A stretch of DNA of 64,000 nt from Temnopleurus reevesii (taxonomy: Eukaryota; Echinodermata; Echinoidea; Temnopleuroida; Temnopleuridae). The notes under the pieces are model-generated. The model was not told the origin of the DNA, did not search any database, and saw only the letters and a program-made list of their open reading frames with translations. The position numbers and the translations under genes were made by a program. Positions within the stretch are counted from its first letter, which is position 1, and every line of letters starts with the position of its first letter. Location of the stretch: positions 53,340 through 117,339 of the forward strand of contig BQKZ01000147.1 in the NCBI GenBank assembly GCA_036244855.1, given 5' to 3'. Positions 1 through 12,510 of this stretch are shown piece after piece.

Positions 1-14
1 GGGGGGGGGGGGGG
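1..14. repeat. G14 homopolymer at the window edge
   Basis: Fourteen G at the left edge; it may extend outside the window. Confidence 0.95.
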
Positions 15-2385
15 AGTTTAGAATGGAAGGATGTACAGTATACCAATATAAACAGTGTGACACCAATATCAAATAGTTGCCTTTCATTTTCCGATCATTT
101 AATCCCTAAAACCTATGGATATTATTTCTTAAAAGTGATTATAATGATCACACTGTACAATTAATCTTACAATTGTTTGTAGGAGAAATGAAACTGTTTG
201 AAATAGAATTTCATTTGACCCAATGGTATAGGGTTATATTGATACACATTTCGCTACTGGAGTGTCTGGAGAATGAAAGCAGGTTAAGTACCCAGGTGGA
301 GTGAAGATATAGCTCCATGTTGATATCAATATGATCACAGGGTACCCAAGAAAAATGCAATGGGATCAATTAATTTCCCCTAATAGCAAAGGAAATTGAC
401 TAATTAACTTGTGTTAACCGTGAAGGGCAACACCATGAAAGTGTCATGTCTGTAATGACATTTTCTTGACAACTGTTCATTGAAATTTGATACGTATTAC
501 AAATATATTGAATGTCATTGAATTGCAATAAATAGTTAGCAAGAAATTGATACAAACTTGACAATTTCGTAGAATTGCCCATAAATGAAATGAATTTCAG
601 CAAATTATACATTCTTTGTATCAATACCTTTAAGTCAAAATCATAAGTTGGTACATTGTATAAAAGAATAATTGCAGATAACCATTAATCTTTTGTTTGC
701 TTGGAACTTTAGTCAGTTAATTTTCATAAATAGATCTCAATATTTAATGTTGCACTTCATTGTAATTGGTTCTATAGAAATCCTTCTTGCTTGATCAAAT
801 ATTTGACGCTGCAACGAGGGGGAATAGTTTTGTTTGAATTGGACAAATATAAAAGTATCTTTATCAACTTCATGGTGTTCGCTGTGCATATAATTGCAAG
901 AAAATCCCTGTTTCGTGCAAGGGGAGGTAGAGAGGGTTGGTGGTAGCAAATTGGCTGCGACACATGATATGCAAGATCAAAGGGAGACAGTGCCATATTC
1001 ATGCCATCTTCACCTGCAAGTTGTCAGAGGAAACCATCTTTGACGTCTTCATGCGGAGAGGCTATTACACTGTCCTCTGGAGCTAGAGCTTCTTAGACCC
1101 TGTTCCCATTGACATTCTCAAAACAGGTTTAGTGGAAACTGAGGCAAATTGCAAGGAATGGTCTGAACTATCTTCTTCTTACTATGAAAGACGTGTTCAC
1201 TTCTTGTGCCAACTTCTCAACATAGACGCAAATGTGGTTACCTCTATGTTAAGAGGATGGCACCAGAAGTTAAGATGTCTTAGCAAGAAAAGAATAGCTA
1301 AGACCCTTTCATGCAATTGGCCTCAGTTTGAAGGGTAATGATCATGCTGGTAATGGTCATAAAATTGATCAAAAAAAAATCTCATTGTAAAGGAATATTA
1401 TATTTTATTACAGCTAACCAGGTTAACAACAAGTGAGAACACTGACACAAGTCCTTAAACAATCGATTTGTAAGAAGTATTCACCTGAAAGAATTTGTTG
1501 AACAAACTAAGGGAAGCATGTGTGCACCTATGGAAGCACAAGTTTTTAAAAACTATGATTTGTATGTTTTCGAAACCGGTTTTGGAAGCCACTTTCTGGT
1601 TATGCTTATATGAACATAGTCAAGTGATCTTTGAAATCGTTTTTTTAACTGGTGCAGTGGAAACTGCTTTTGAATATATGATGAGAATGGGGTCTAAATA
1701 ACACAAAATCTCATCAAAATCATCCACTTTAATGCAACTGCAGGAGTTAAAAGTGGCAGGCATGTTTCAAATTTGTCTCTTCTCTGAACGATGCATTCAC
1801 AGAGTTAAATGTCAAAAAGTTGATGAAAACATGAGAAATGCAAGCAGGTTTTGCTCACAAAAATTGAGAAAATGCTCCCCAAAGTATTCCATGAATTGGA
1901 TGGTTTTGATGAGGTCTACAATTTGGTTGTATTTGATAAAGATTGATGTCGTATGAAAAGGATTGTGAAGTGGAGGGTGATGGCGATGATTATTATCACT
2001 GACGACTGTGAAGAATGTATTTGGTGCAGTACTTTGTGATTTATGTGTGGGAATGTGCATTCCTACCCTAACTCTTTGCAACAAATCTTTAGAGTATTTT
2101 TTAACTTCATCTTTTAAAGGAAACTTAAAGAAATACTGACTCTTATAATGTACCAATATTTTGAACTTGGAGATGAAACATATCATAAGACAAGTCTTCA
2201 GTAATACTGTTTTTATTCACTTAAAGTGCAATGCAAAATGTTAAAAATAAATCTTCTGTAGTATTGATTTTCCTTTAAATGAAGAGAAATGAAGCAGATC
2301 CAAGTAAGATATATACTAATTGATGGCAATGATAAATAAATTGTTTTTCAAATTACATCTATTGTTTTTGCTTTTGTCTTCACAG
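1..2385 (+). other. intron sequence upstream of the slit LRR3 exon
   Basis: Non-coding AT-rich sequence. No LRR-type exon, RNA gene or recognisable transposon is seen on either strand. Short ORFs occur but none resembles a known family. The interval ends in the pyrimidine tract and acceptor at 2385. The exon encoding LRR2 must lie further upstream, beyond the window edge. Confidence 0.7.
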
Positions 2386-2457
2386 GCGCCTGAACAACAA
2401 CAAGCTCCAAAGTTTGCCAGAATTATCATTTTCCAGGATGGAAAATCTCTACAAATT
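2386..2457 (+). CDS. slit: slit ortholog, internal exon: LRR3 of domain D1
   Basis: This internal coding exon of a Slit-family guidance ligand encodes one 24-residue leucine-rich repeat starting RLNNNKLQSLPEL and ending ENLYKL. It fits the LxxNxLxxLPxxxF consensus and closely resembles LRR3 of the first LRR domain in vertebrate Slit proteins (RLNxNxLQxxPELLF). The acceptor is a pyrimidine-rich tract ending in cacag, and the donor is gtaagt. The exon is exactly 72 bp. It begins with the last base of a codon and ends after two bases of a Leu codon, so it is symmetrical and joins in frame to the exon at 40982. Slit is a secreted extracellular protein that binds Robo receptors. D1 is the first of four LRR domains, and D2 is the known Robo-binding domain. 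LRR1-2 and the N-terminal cap must lie upstream of the window. Identity as Slit rests on all six exons together. Confidence 0.94.
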
Positions 2458-2699
2458 GTAAGTTGATTATCCAAACTGAAGAAATTTTATTCTTTTCAGA
2501 TAATGTTTTTTTTTCCTCTTTATACTCTGTATTTTGCTTTAAAATATCTGCCTTCATTAGCCATTCAGTGTGAGAGGACTTGAAGCCATCAAATTCCAGT
2601 TGCCTTTCTAGAAATTGTTCAGCGTCATGATGGAAAATGTCTTGAATTTTTAATGAGCTGACTAATCTATTGTCTTAAACATCTAGGGAATAATACTTA

Positions 2700-2874
2700 G
2701 GGGGTGTTGTTCAAAATCAACTGCAAGTCAACTGCAACTCTGCAAATTGTAATTCGCATTTCATTCGCACACGGTATGTGCATTGAACAAGATGCGCATG
2801 AAACAATGATTGTGATTGGCAAGTTCTGATCGACTGTAACTTGCGATCAAATGCAACTCTTGAAGAAAACCCCA
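2700..2874. repeat. MITE family B, copy 1 (TTA target-site duplication)
   Basis: A short non-coding element with ends GGGGGTGTTGTTC and its partial inverse AAAACCCCA, internally rich in CAACTGCAA/TTGCGATCAA motifs that pair between the two halves. It is flanked by TTA on both sides (2697-2699 and 2875-2877). A 3-bp TTA duplication is typical of PIF/Harbinger-type elements; that superfamily assignment is inference. Shares the internal block ATGAAACAATGATT with the copy at 41107. Confidence 0.7.
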
Positions 2875-3161
2875 TTAGTCTTGATCTCTGGGAAATATTT
2901 GACCAAATATCCCTTAGTTTGGGTAAATTGGTCAATAATTTGTAAATAAGAGCTTGCTCTTTTTGTATCTCCCATGATGGGATGCATCATGCCGGCAATG
3001 GATGTTTGTCAGGATTTAAGGACCAGCCTTATCGGCTACCTCTGCAAATTATCTAATGATCCATTACATGCCAAAATTAATTCCATATTGTTATCATGTC
3101 TTTAGATATGAGCTCATCTTAAAGCTCCAATTGTCCTGCTGAAAATTGGTTTAAGTCCGTT

Positions 3162-3605
3162 TTGACTCGCCCAGCTCACAATGTGTGGCGCTGTTGGAGC
3201 ACGCATCCCAGAGGCAGATTCAATTCGAACCATACGGTGCTCCAGACCGCTTTATGCTTTACTTACTCCTCAGACATGCAATGTGGTTCAATTTTTCGAA
3301 CCGGGCCAGGGAAACCTATTTGTCCCAATGGGAATCTATCCTGGGAGATCCATTTAAGGGACATTAGTCATGTAACACCCCATAAAATCCCAGGATTAGC
3401 ATCACATACAGCAGAAAGGGGGGTCTGTTTATGTGCCCATTGTATCTCGACCAAAATGTTTCTTGGTCCTTGGGGTAAAGATATTGCATCCCCCATTAGA
3501 GGATTTGGTAGTTTAATAAGCTATTTAATGCTCTCATGCTCAGCGGGACAAGAAAGAAACATCTCCTCCACAAGGTCTATCCACCACTACTTTATAATGT
3601 CTTGA
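3162..3605 (+). other. 147-codon open frame, unrecognised
   Basis: Open for 147 codons in the long slit intron. The product is Cys/His/Ser-rich without an ordered motif, and a second frame is also open across the same bases. No splice signals or homologous domain were recognised. Most likely a chance ORF in a locally GC-richer stretch. Confidence 0.15.
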
Positions 3606-4140
3606 TAATCAAAAGCTTTTGAAAGGTCTCTTGTCCTTAATTTTCCTGCAGAATTTGACTGTAATATCGCTTTGGGATGTTTGTGTGGAGGATAAAATAG
3701 GCAGTTCTATTTGGACTAGATATCTAAGATCTGTGTAAGGTCAGACTGCAAATTGGCCATTTTAGAACCATATGTAGATCCTTCTAAACACATGTGTAGA
3801 AATAGTTCTATTTTACTATTTACTGAATCCATCAGTTAATAGTATTCATGTTTTATCGAGTGACAAAGTATAATTCAACAAATAATATGTCTTTCATTAT
3901 CAAGATTTTAATGACATAGACATGTGTTGCCACATTCAACAAACACTGGCTTCTCCAAGATTGCAACATCTCGTTCTTGGAGATGTATACCTATAATTAT
4001 GTTAGCAGAAAATAGTAGGATTATGAAAATAGTACATTCTTCAATCAGATATTTTGTAATTTCAGCTGCTAGTGCTCATGTTTTCTTAACATTTTCCAAG
4101 TAGAGATTATATAGGGGGGGCAAAATCTCGTCTTATGTTA

Positions 4141-4636
4141 TTTCAAAATAAAGAGTAAAATCTATACTTTCATTTTAAAAACACACTAGACCTATGGAAG
4201 CCAATACATTGTTTGTGAGTTTAAGGTAGGGAATGGCCAGAGAAATTAGGAGATAGCCTGCTTATAATTAAAGAGGAAGTAAAGTAGAAATAAGAGTGCA
4301 GAAAATTATAGAAAAAATAGAAATAGGTTAAGAATAAATTACAAAATGAAGGGTAAAATTCATATATTCATTAAAAACATGCCTGAGTCATGTAAGCCAA
4401 ATTGTTTTTTAGGTAAAGGTAGGTTATGACCAGACTTATTACGATAAAGCATGTTGATTTAGCAATTAGTGTGCAGATTTATAGAAAAATAGAAATATAT
4501 TGCAGTATTTCGAAATGAAGGTAAAGTCTATATTTTCATTAAAAAACATGCCTGAGTCACATAAGCCAAATTGTTTGTGAGGTAAAGGTAGGTTATGACC
4601 AGACCAATCAGGATATTACCTGTTGATTCAGAGCTA
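4141..4636. repeat. three-copy diverged tandem repeat
   Basis: Units start near 4145, 4341 and 4511. Shared blocks are CATTAAAAACATGCCTGAGT, GTAAGCCAAATTGTTT, GGTAAAGGTAGGTTATGACC and TTATAGAAAAATAGAAATA. The last unit is truncated. The first is the most diverged. Confidence 0.7.
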
Positions 4637-5921
4637 AACCAACTATAAATGAGCCAAAGGAGTCTTTCGTCTAGACGCCTCTTTTTCTCCAAAAGAAGGG
4701 GCATCAAATGATACAGGAAATTGAATATGTTAGACACTACAAATAAAGCTGCTTTACCCCTCTTTTATAATTATTTCATCAGGATTTTCTTGACATTAAT
4801 CTTAACATGTAATAAGGTACACACTCTTCATTTAAGTTGATAAAAGAAGGACTTAATTCTTTGCAACTAGCTGTTATTAAGTGACCATGTTTGAGTCATT
4901 AGTATGAGTTTGTTTTGTGTTTCTGTAGATCTGGTTCCTTTTGCATTTAAACTTTCTGCCATAAAAATACTCTGGCAAAACCAAAAATCTCTATCAAAAT
5001 GCATTTCTGCCACAGACTACCTTAAGACTACTTTGTAGATGTTGAAATGCAATTTTAAAGACTGTGTATGTAAAGGATACTTCTATACATTTTATTATAT
5101 TGTACTTAAACTACATGTACATTGATAAAGAGATTTTAAATAATTAATCCTTAATATTATAAAAAAATTGTTAATTATAATGAATTGAGATATATTATCC
5201 TGTGCTTGCAATTAGATTTAAGGTTGGGGGTTGCACCAAAAGATGCCATCTTTTGTCATTTAAAAAAATGAACATCAGTTTCACGCAGATGTTGATAATA
5301 TAGATGCTTCGGCCTCTTTGCCTCTTTTACTGGTTAAATAGTACCAGATTGTTGTGACCTGGCCCTGCGAGATGGTTCAGGTCCTGCATGGTTTTAATGA
5401 CAACCATTTGGATCTGGAGCGTGATCCTGACGACATTCCAAGAGACAAGTATTTTGTGGAACATCGTGTCATCTTCATCAATCTTTGCGCTTAGTTATAT
5501 GTGACAGATGTGAAGCATCATTTCTCCCCTGATGCGAGGACTCTTGCACAGTTCTCACTGGGGAAAAAAGATCCTCTGTGGATCATTCTTATTTTCCATC
5601 TTTCATATTTTGTATATTGTATCACTAAATCTTTGATGGACTCTCCCCATTCTCTAATTGCCAATAGGCCGGTTTACCATTAGATTCAAATTTATGCTTG
5701 TTTAACAACTGTAGTAATGTTGTCTCCCTTCATAGACTTGTTAGTAACAATTAAACTTCAGTCCATGGAATCCAGTTTGCATAAATTACTTGTTGCTATG
5801 TCGGGAAGCCTCAGGCAAGCTTTTGGTTTGTCGAGAAAAACCTCAGTGTATATTAAAAACACATAAAATTTGCATCAATCAGTAAACCCACCTAGTATAG
5901 TATGATTGTCTTTTGAACCTG

Positions 5922-6185
5922 TAGACCTTGTGGCAAAGTGTTTTTGAGTCTCTAGTCTTTCATACAGGAAGTCACGAGTTTGAAATCCATGAAAGGCAGC
6001 ATTGCTTGGGGAAAGAAATCTACATATTCTGTGCTTTTCTCACTGTAGACCTGAAAGGAGTTAATTTCTTGAAAAATTGTGTGCACCCAATTAAAGCTTC
6101 AAAGCTAAAGCTGAGTTGATAATTCCAAATTTTTAGAGTGCTTAGGTACTTCTAATCAGAAGTTGTATGAGTACTTTAAAAAGAG
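5922..6185 (+). repeat. degenerate tRNA-derived SINE
   Basis: CTTGTGGCAAAGTGTTTTTG and CACGAGTTTGAAATCC are weakened A and B boxes. The tail AGAGTGCTTAGGTACTTCTA and GTATGAGTACTTTAAAAAG parallels the tail at 18640-18695. An old copy. Confidence 0.5.
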
Positions 6186-6627
6186 CTCATTTTGATTGTT
6201 GTTTATACAGTAGGCTACATCTTAGTATTGGAACAGTGTTTTCAAATGTGCACACACAAATTTGAGTGGTTCTTTGGTTGTAAAAATTCAGTTATAGATT
6301 TGTTTTTGAGAAAACATGCATCGATAGAAACCCAGGAGTTATTAATGATACATTGTATTGTTGGATATTCTTCAGACGTACTGAATGATTGCCTTTCATC
6401 TTGTGTTTGTTCTTATTTTCAATTAACTTTTCCATCAGAAATAAGCCATATATATATCAAATTTAGATTTAGGGAGGAAATCAAAGCTCAAATGTTTTTG
6501 CAATCCAGTAATTTACTTTCTATTGTGTTGCCAAGCAAAAAACATGTTGATCATCATTCCTGGTGAATGTTTCTGAAGATAAATGACTTACGAGTGATTT
6601 ACCCCATGAAATAGAGAGAACAAACAT

Positions 6628-7200
6628 TTATTCAAAGCTAATTAAATTGTGACGGTTGCAATGCGATCCGGCTGACAGGCCTTTCCTAATCGAGCGATGA
6701 ACGGTTGACGGTTTGTGTATACAGCACGGAGATTTACCCTCGTTCCAACTCAACTCCCCAGCCTGGGCTGCCTCATTGTCGAGCTTTGTAAAGAAGGCTG
6801 GTGGACTCGCTGGAACTACAATGAGGCTGGATTCCGTTGTGGGAGCGAGCGAAGGACCCCGTTTGACATGCCAGGCTTTCACGAGACTGGATTGAAAAGC
6901 AAGCTCGACCCATTAGTTATCTCCCTGGTGTCAGCCTGGACAAAAGACGACCAGAAAATCTCCCGAGATCATCGGGCCCTTGGGCTTCCGGGAAGAATCG
7001 AGTGGCAGGACTATTTAAAAATCAGGGACAGCATTCAATCAAGCTATTCTCTCCTCTTTTCCTTCGCTATTCTCCTCCCGAACGGTTCCTTCATTCTGAA
7101 GCCGGAGACCTGTGCCACAGTTGGCTTCTGCCCCTCTGAAGTAGATCCAGTTTCTCCCACAAGATTCGGGGGATTTTTGTCATTTTTGTTTGGAAAGTGA
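6628..7200. other. higher-GC single-copy island with a 161-codon open frame
   Basis: Base composition rises well above the AT-rich surroundings and no repeat signature is visible. A 161-codon frame (6715-7200, +) and shorter overlapping frames on both strands are open, but the predicted proteins match no family I recognise. The + frame has no signal peptide or domain pattern, and no convincing acceptor/donor pair bounds it. A cis-regulatory element or an unannotated exon of a nested gene are both possible. Regulatory function is the likelier inference, because long chance frames are expected when GC rises. Confidence 0.4.
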
Positions 7201-8193
7201 AAAAGGCTGAATTTACTGTGAGAAATTTTGTATTTGTAATTCACTGTTTACTTTAGAAGACAAAGGATGTAAGAATTCCAAGCTGTTTCCTTACAATTTT
7301 TGTTGCTTAATTTCTGGATGGAACCATTTTTTATGGAAAATGTCAGAAAATAAAGTTCAAAGCTTATATCAACGGAACAGAATTATTATGGGTTAGAATT
7401 CTTTACTAAATAAGAAATTTTGAGGGATAAATGGTGAAGGATTTTCCTGAAAATTGTGGCACATAAATATGCATTTATTTCAAATGTAACGGGCATCAGT
7501 AACTCAAACTTTCCATGTAGCATATTTTTGGGAAATCAAGAAAAACGGACAGAATGTCCTAAAAATTGTTCACCAAGTCCTTTGTTGTACACTAATTAGG
7601 CCCTGCATGAAAGAAAGATTTTCTTTACATCGAGGGGGTAACCCACATGTGGCAATTCTGTTTTTCTAACTTCGCAGATACATATTGTCATTTGTCAACT
7701 AGTTTTGAACCAACATAATTGTTGGGAAAACCATAACAGAATATTTTCGTAATTTGAGCTTTTGTCAATCTTACAATGGTATCCTTGACAAAACAATTGA
7801 ACAAGGAATGCGAGGAAGAGAGAGAGAGGGGCAATTTTCATTAACTTGTATTGATCACGGCATTCCTACTGGTATTGTTGGACATTGTTAGTAGAAATCT
7901 GGTCGACATATTCAAGAGGTCATGCCCCATTTGGAGCTAGAAGGGTGTTAGAGCACCAGTAAACTTTGGAAAAGGTAACCAGAAAGGTGTTTTCCCAAAA
8001 TTTTGACACTATGACCAGATAAAATGAAAGTTTTAATGAAGAACATTCTCAATTGAATGATTTTTGTGTTGGGTGGATAAATAATTGAAATAATTCTTGC
8101 CTTATCCCAACATGATTGATATTCAATCATTCAATTGATATTTACGCAGTACCTGCTGCTATAGCACGAATCGAGCCCGCCACTACCATCGGT

Positions 8194-8262
8194 TCTCGGT
8201 GATCTAGTGGTAAGAGACCTGTGTAGTCATCAGGAGATATTGGGTTCGATTCCTACCAGAGA
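8194..8262 (+). pseudogene. tRNA-like sequence (tRNA pseudogene or SINE head)
   Basis: The sequence has an A-box-like TGATCTAGTGGTAAGAG and a perfect B-box core GGTTCGATTCC. A cloverleaf can be drawn: acceptor TCTCGGT against ACCAGAGA with mismatches, and an anticodon arm CCTG/CAGG with loop GTAGTCA, which would give anticodon AGT (Thr). The total is only 69 nt. The acceptor and T stems have mismatches and position 37 is C, so a functional tRNA-Thr is unlikely. Confidence 0.45.
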
Positions 8263-8356
8263 ATGTCTGTGATTTTTTTCATAGCTTCTTTGTAAAGCAC
8301 TGTCAATGAAGAACATTCTGTTTGGAAATGTACAAAGATATTGTTAGGAATTACTA

Positions 8357-8377
8357 CCCCCCCCCCCCCAAAAAAAA
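8357..8377. repeat. C13-A8 homopolymers
   Basis: Thirteen C followed directly by a run of A. Confidence 0.95.
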
Positions 8378-8479
8378 GAAGAATAATCTGTAAGTGTATG
8401 AGGCTTAATTTCTTGTATTTCTCTCATGAAATAGAATCCCTTCTTATCCATCAAACTAAATGAAAATGTTAGGATTTAG

Positions 8480-8560
8480 TAAGATGACCAACCCTAAAAA
8501 ATAAATGTAGTAAATCTTTTAGCAATAAAAATGCTATTACCACCAAAAGAGGGCTCTAAA
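8480..8560. repeat. possible remnant of family G
   Basis: GCTATTACCACCAAAAGAGG followed by GCTCTAAATTATATTGTCAA loosely matches the family G inner block (TTATTACCAAGAGAGGGCGG...CAAATT). The ends are not found. Confidence 0.25.
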
Positions 8561-8612
8561 TTATATTGTCAAATTAAAACTGTAACAAAGAATTTATTGA
8601 AAGATTGTGATT

Positions 8613-8720
8613 AATTCTGCTGGGTAACTAATGATAGATAGAATTTATTCAATATTGTCGCCAACGGCCCACAAAGGGGTGCACACGCTATACTGCTGTG
8701 TGAAGTTACCCAGCAGAATT
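8613..8720. repeat. short TIR element with 17-bp perfect ends
   Basis: AATTCTGCTGGGTAACT (8613-8629) and AGTTACCCAGCAGAATT (8704-8720) are exact inverse complements around a 74-bp centre that contains the higher-GC ACGGCCCACAAAGGGGTG. No other copy is seen in the window. Confidence 0.6.
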
Positions 8721-9644
8721 TATTCATGCAAAATGATATAAATGGGTAAGAAACAGTTTAAAAGTTTGTAGTGGAAAAGCCAATATTCTAGCATACATAA
8801 ATGAAACAAAGTCACTAAATTTCATTGCTAGTTACATAAGCAGGATGTTTAAGTTTTCGTGTTTTTAAAGGTCACTGTCACTGTACATAAGTCTATATGC
8901 ATAATCTATTATTAGTGAAAATTTTATTGAATTTATGGTTGCAAAATGATTGAAAAAAAAATACCCCAGCCAAAATTACAGCTCGAACAAAGTGCGTTTG
9001 TGACAACGGATGACATGATGTGCAAACTTACTTGCTTGAAGCGCATTCTATACACATCCAGTCCTCATGGTTCTATGTCCTTGCCAGGCTCTCTGAAGCA
9101 TCTAAAAAGTCAATTGACTTATCTCAATCAAAGGAGACCCCTCCTTTGTCCCTTCCTACCCCTCTTTCTTCCAAAATAATGGAGTTAAAACCACCTACAA
9201 TGGATCCTATTGGGTATTTATCTTTACAACACACTGAAGCTGATTACATACATGGTATTCGTTTTGTTGATCAGTTCCTTTGATGTCTATGTTTGAAGAT
9301 GTTTTTCTTGCTATTGATAGGTGAGGACCGAGTCACATATATGCTCTGAATCCCCCTAATTTAACATGATTGTTAGTTTAGTTGAGTCTCTGTGATCTGA
9401 TTATTTGTGCCTGAATGTAGAGGAACACATACTCAGATCACAGAGGACAAAACTGGACTGAGAATCATATTGAGTATGGGTAATGCGGGCATTTACATGT
9501 AGATTGTATGTGACTTTGGCTAGAAGACTGGGTCTGGGCCAGAGAAATCTTACTTTGGTGAAAAGCAGAAAAATCATATAAACAGATCAAAAAAACCCCT
9601 ATGTATTTGACTGTTATCTAATGAAGATGTTAACCTTGTGCTTA

Positions 9645-9680
9645 AAATAAAACAAACAAACAAACAAGCAAAACAAAAAT
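9645..9680. repeat. AAAC-type microsatellite
   Basis: An imperfect run of CAAA units, ending AGCAAAACAAAAA. Confidence 0.9.
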
Positions 9681-10285
9681 GTCATTTCTGGGTATGTGTC
9701 ATTTTCAGTTGTTATCTATGCAGTCTTTGTATTTTTTGTTATTGTATAACCAGGAAGTTTGAAGAGAACTATTCATTTAAAGATATTTTTGAAGAATAGT
9801 GTACTTCCAAGTGTTTTCTATAAAATAATATAACAGAAAACGATGAAGCTTGCTTCTCATTGAGTTTGAAAAGTAGGATACTTATTCTGGCATAATGTCT
9901 TATTTTTAGATCATCAGGTGATATTTGAATATCATTTCACTTGGTTATTCATATTATACTCTTTTCCCTATTTATCATTTTTTAGTAGGAATAAATTCTG
10001 TCCATTCCACAAGTCTGTCTGGCAAACTCCCATTTTCATTCCTCCATACATTAGCATGTCTTGTCAACGTGTATACCTAATTAATCAAACCACTGCGATA
10101 ATACCACTACGGTTGGGGAAAAAAAGAGTGTCTTTCGTCTCTCCAAAGTTCCGTGAAATGAGCAATAGAAAGGAGACAAGCCATCCACCTGAGTCCACAA
10201 GGGGCATTAGACTTGGTGTAGCAAAATCTGAGGGGTAAACACTGGAAGAAAGGAACAGTGTTTAGAGCCACTGTCTCACCTAAGA

Positions 10286-10610
10286 GCTATGTGGGACAAC
10301 ATACAGTGGTTGTTGCGGTAAAAAGTGCTTATTTGTTGCATGAAATTTGCAGATTTCTTATGATTTTCATATTCTACTGCGTATGCATTATTGATAGTCT
10401 GTAAAGTTACCACTCTATCATGTCTATGTGGGACAGCATACAATATTGATTGCTGTTAAAAAGTGCTTATTATTGCGTAATTTGTGCATATTTCTTTTGA
10501 TATGTGCATAATACGGTCTGTATAAATATGCATAGTATGCAGATTTCTTTTGATTTTCATATTGCAATGCCCATCCATCATTGATATCTCTGCAAGGTTT
10601 CCACTGCACC
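10286..10610. repeat. two-copy diverged tandem repeat
   Basis: CTATGTGGGACAACATACA (10287) and CTATGTGGGACAGCATACA (10424) start two units that share TAAAAAGTGCTTATT, GCAGATTTCTT, TGATTTTCATATT and ATCATTGATA-like blocks. The second unit has an internal expansion of TATGTGCATAATAC-type sequence. Confidence 0.65.
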
Positions 10611-11699
10611 TGAAAAACGTGGAAAACTTGGAGAAAGTGTTATAATCCAGTATAAGAAAATTTAGTGAATTTGATTTAAGAATATCTAAAATCAGGGAAA
10701 ATCAGGGAATTTGCACTCCTCAAATAATAGTAACTGTGTGGTAATAGAGGATGCGTCAAACTTTTAAAAGTTTAAATGAGTAGATTAGTTTGACATTATT
10801 ATGGATTTTTAAAAATTTATCAGGGAAAAATCAGGTAATTTTGTTCTCAAATAGTGGGATCCCTGTTCTGTCAATTGAGTATGAAGGCCACGGCTGATAT
10901 AGCTTGTTATCATTACAAAAATTATGATTCATAATATCAATGCTGACGACAATCAAATCACTGGAAGTGTGATTCCGTGCAGCACTAGTGACCAATCATA
11001 TTTTCCTATGAAGTTGTGCATAAAGTCAACCAAAATTTTCGACAAAGCGTTGTGAAAACACCAGTCTGTGATGTAAAAGAAAAGGAATTCAACTCTGGCG
11101 GCAGACTTCCCACTTCAATATGGATAAAGATCTTCCGCACAAACAATTGCACAATCAACAACTGATCAGCACTCATTGTGCATGCTTTCTTTAGTCCCAT
11201 TGTATTGATTCAGGCGTAAGCAGGGATTGTTAAATAGGGCTGATCCTATACATCGCTGCCGACTGCGGTATGGGGGAGAGTGGTGATGAAAATGGGAGAG
11301 GGTGGACTGAATCATTTTGTTTGGTCTTGAAATCCCTGAAGTGGTTCTGGATACAGCCCTAAATAGACTCTTCACACTGCCAATCATTACATGCTAGTCC
11401 TATTAATCTGTTTCCGTTCGATTGTTTCGCAAACAATCAATGAAAACCAATCCGTATAAGAGGAGAATAGTCATTGTCATATCTAAAAGGAAAAGAAAAA
11501 TAGAGTCAATCAGAAGAAATTTAGATAGTTTGAAATGAAAGGGGTTTATAGATGCCTTTTATCAGTGAAGAGATAAACAAATCTACCAGATTCTGAAAAT
11601 GATTTCTATTAACAGCTACGAGAACTGCAAACCAACAAAGTTAAAAAAAAAAAAAGCTTAAAAGTCTGAGCTGTCTGAGTGTTGAGCATATCTTGCCTA

Positions 11700-11885
11700 A
11701 AATACAGTTATATCTCCTTATAACAATGTCCTTCAGACCAGATAACTTCACCTCTTTATATTGATACTTTGTTGTATCAGGGCCAAAAAATTACACAAAA
11801 AGGCAAAGGGTGGGGCTCCTTAGAATTATCTTGCTATCATAAGAGTTTATTATATCAGTGCTCTGTATAATAAGGTTCGACTCCA
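11700..11885. repeat. possible diverged relative of the pogo/Tigger-like MITE
   Basis: The start ACAGTTATATCTCCTTATAA and the end ATAATAAGGTTCGACTCC loosely mirror one another and recall the CTCGTTATAA-type ends of 19244-19418. Similarity is weak and the boundaries are approximate. Confidence 0.3.
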
Positions 11886-12295
11886 CTAGATGTTCAAGGA
11901 AATCCTGAAAACATTAATTCCTAAAACAATCATTTCCAGCTGTTAGTATTCTATAATATTAGGAAATGGAACACCGTCCTGGCATTCATTTAGAGGTCTT
12001 TCGTTGCTATATTCTTCAATTATTCAGTGAGCCTGGTCTTTTGGCCTGTGACATAGAAATTCTGGTTTGATGTATAAAGTAGGGCTCTGCTCGAGAAGAA
12101 AGAAAATCTGACAGAGAAAAATTGGGATAAATCTTCCCAGAGGAGAGTGGATATAGTCTAACCTTGACCATATTCTGGTGTAGATTTTTTGTATACTTTA
12201 TTCGAAATACATCTAGATGCTTATCAAGTACACATGTAACGATAGTGAGTCTGGAAGAGAGATGGAAGGCCGGACAAAAATGCTAGATGTGCATG

Positions 12296-12510
12296 AACTG
12301 TGTGCGGAAGAGAGAAAGGACTGGGACAAAGTAAACTTCATACAATAATTTCCAATAACTTCATGATCAGTCCCAGATGCTACATTTGTTCAGCATTTTG
12401 TACACAATAAAAAGGATGGATATTTCTTTTGTGTCCATCTAGCTATTGTTCGTGCTTGAATGGAGGTTGTTTACTTTTTGCCCACGCTTTTGTCCCTTCA
12501 GCTCACAGTG
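12296..12510. repeat. family H element, single copy
   Basis: Left GAACTGTGTGCGGAAGAGAG, then GGGACAAAGTAAAC. Right GTTTACTTTTTGCCCACGC, then TTTTGTCCCTTCAGCTCACA. The two ends are inverse over roughly 35 bp with mismatches, and the body has ATAACTTCATGATCA and TTCTTTTGTGTCCATCTAGC as in 47611-48370. Confidence 0.6.

Noticed and set aside
3162..3605. 147-codon frame as a nested gene
   Set aside because: No recognised domain, an overlapping second open frame, no splice or promoter evidence.
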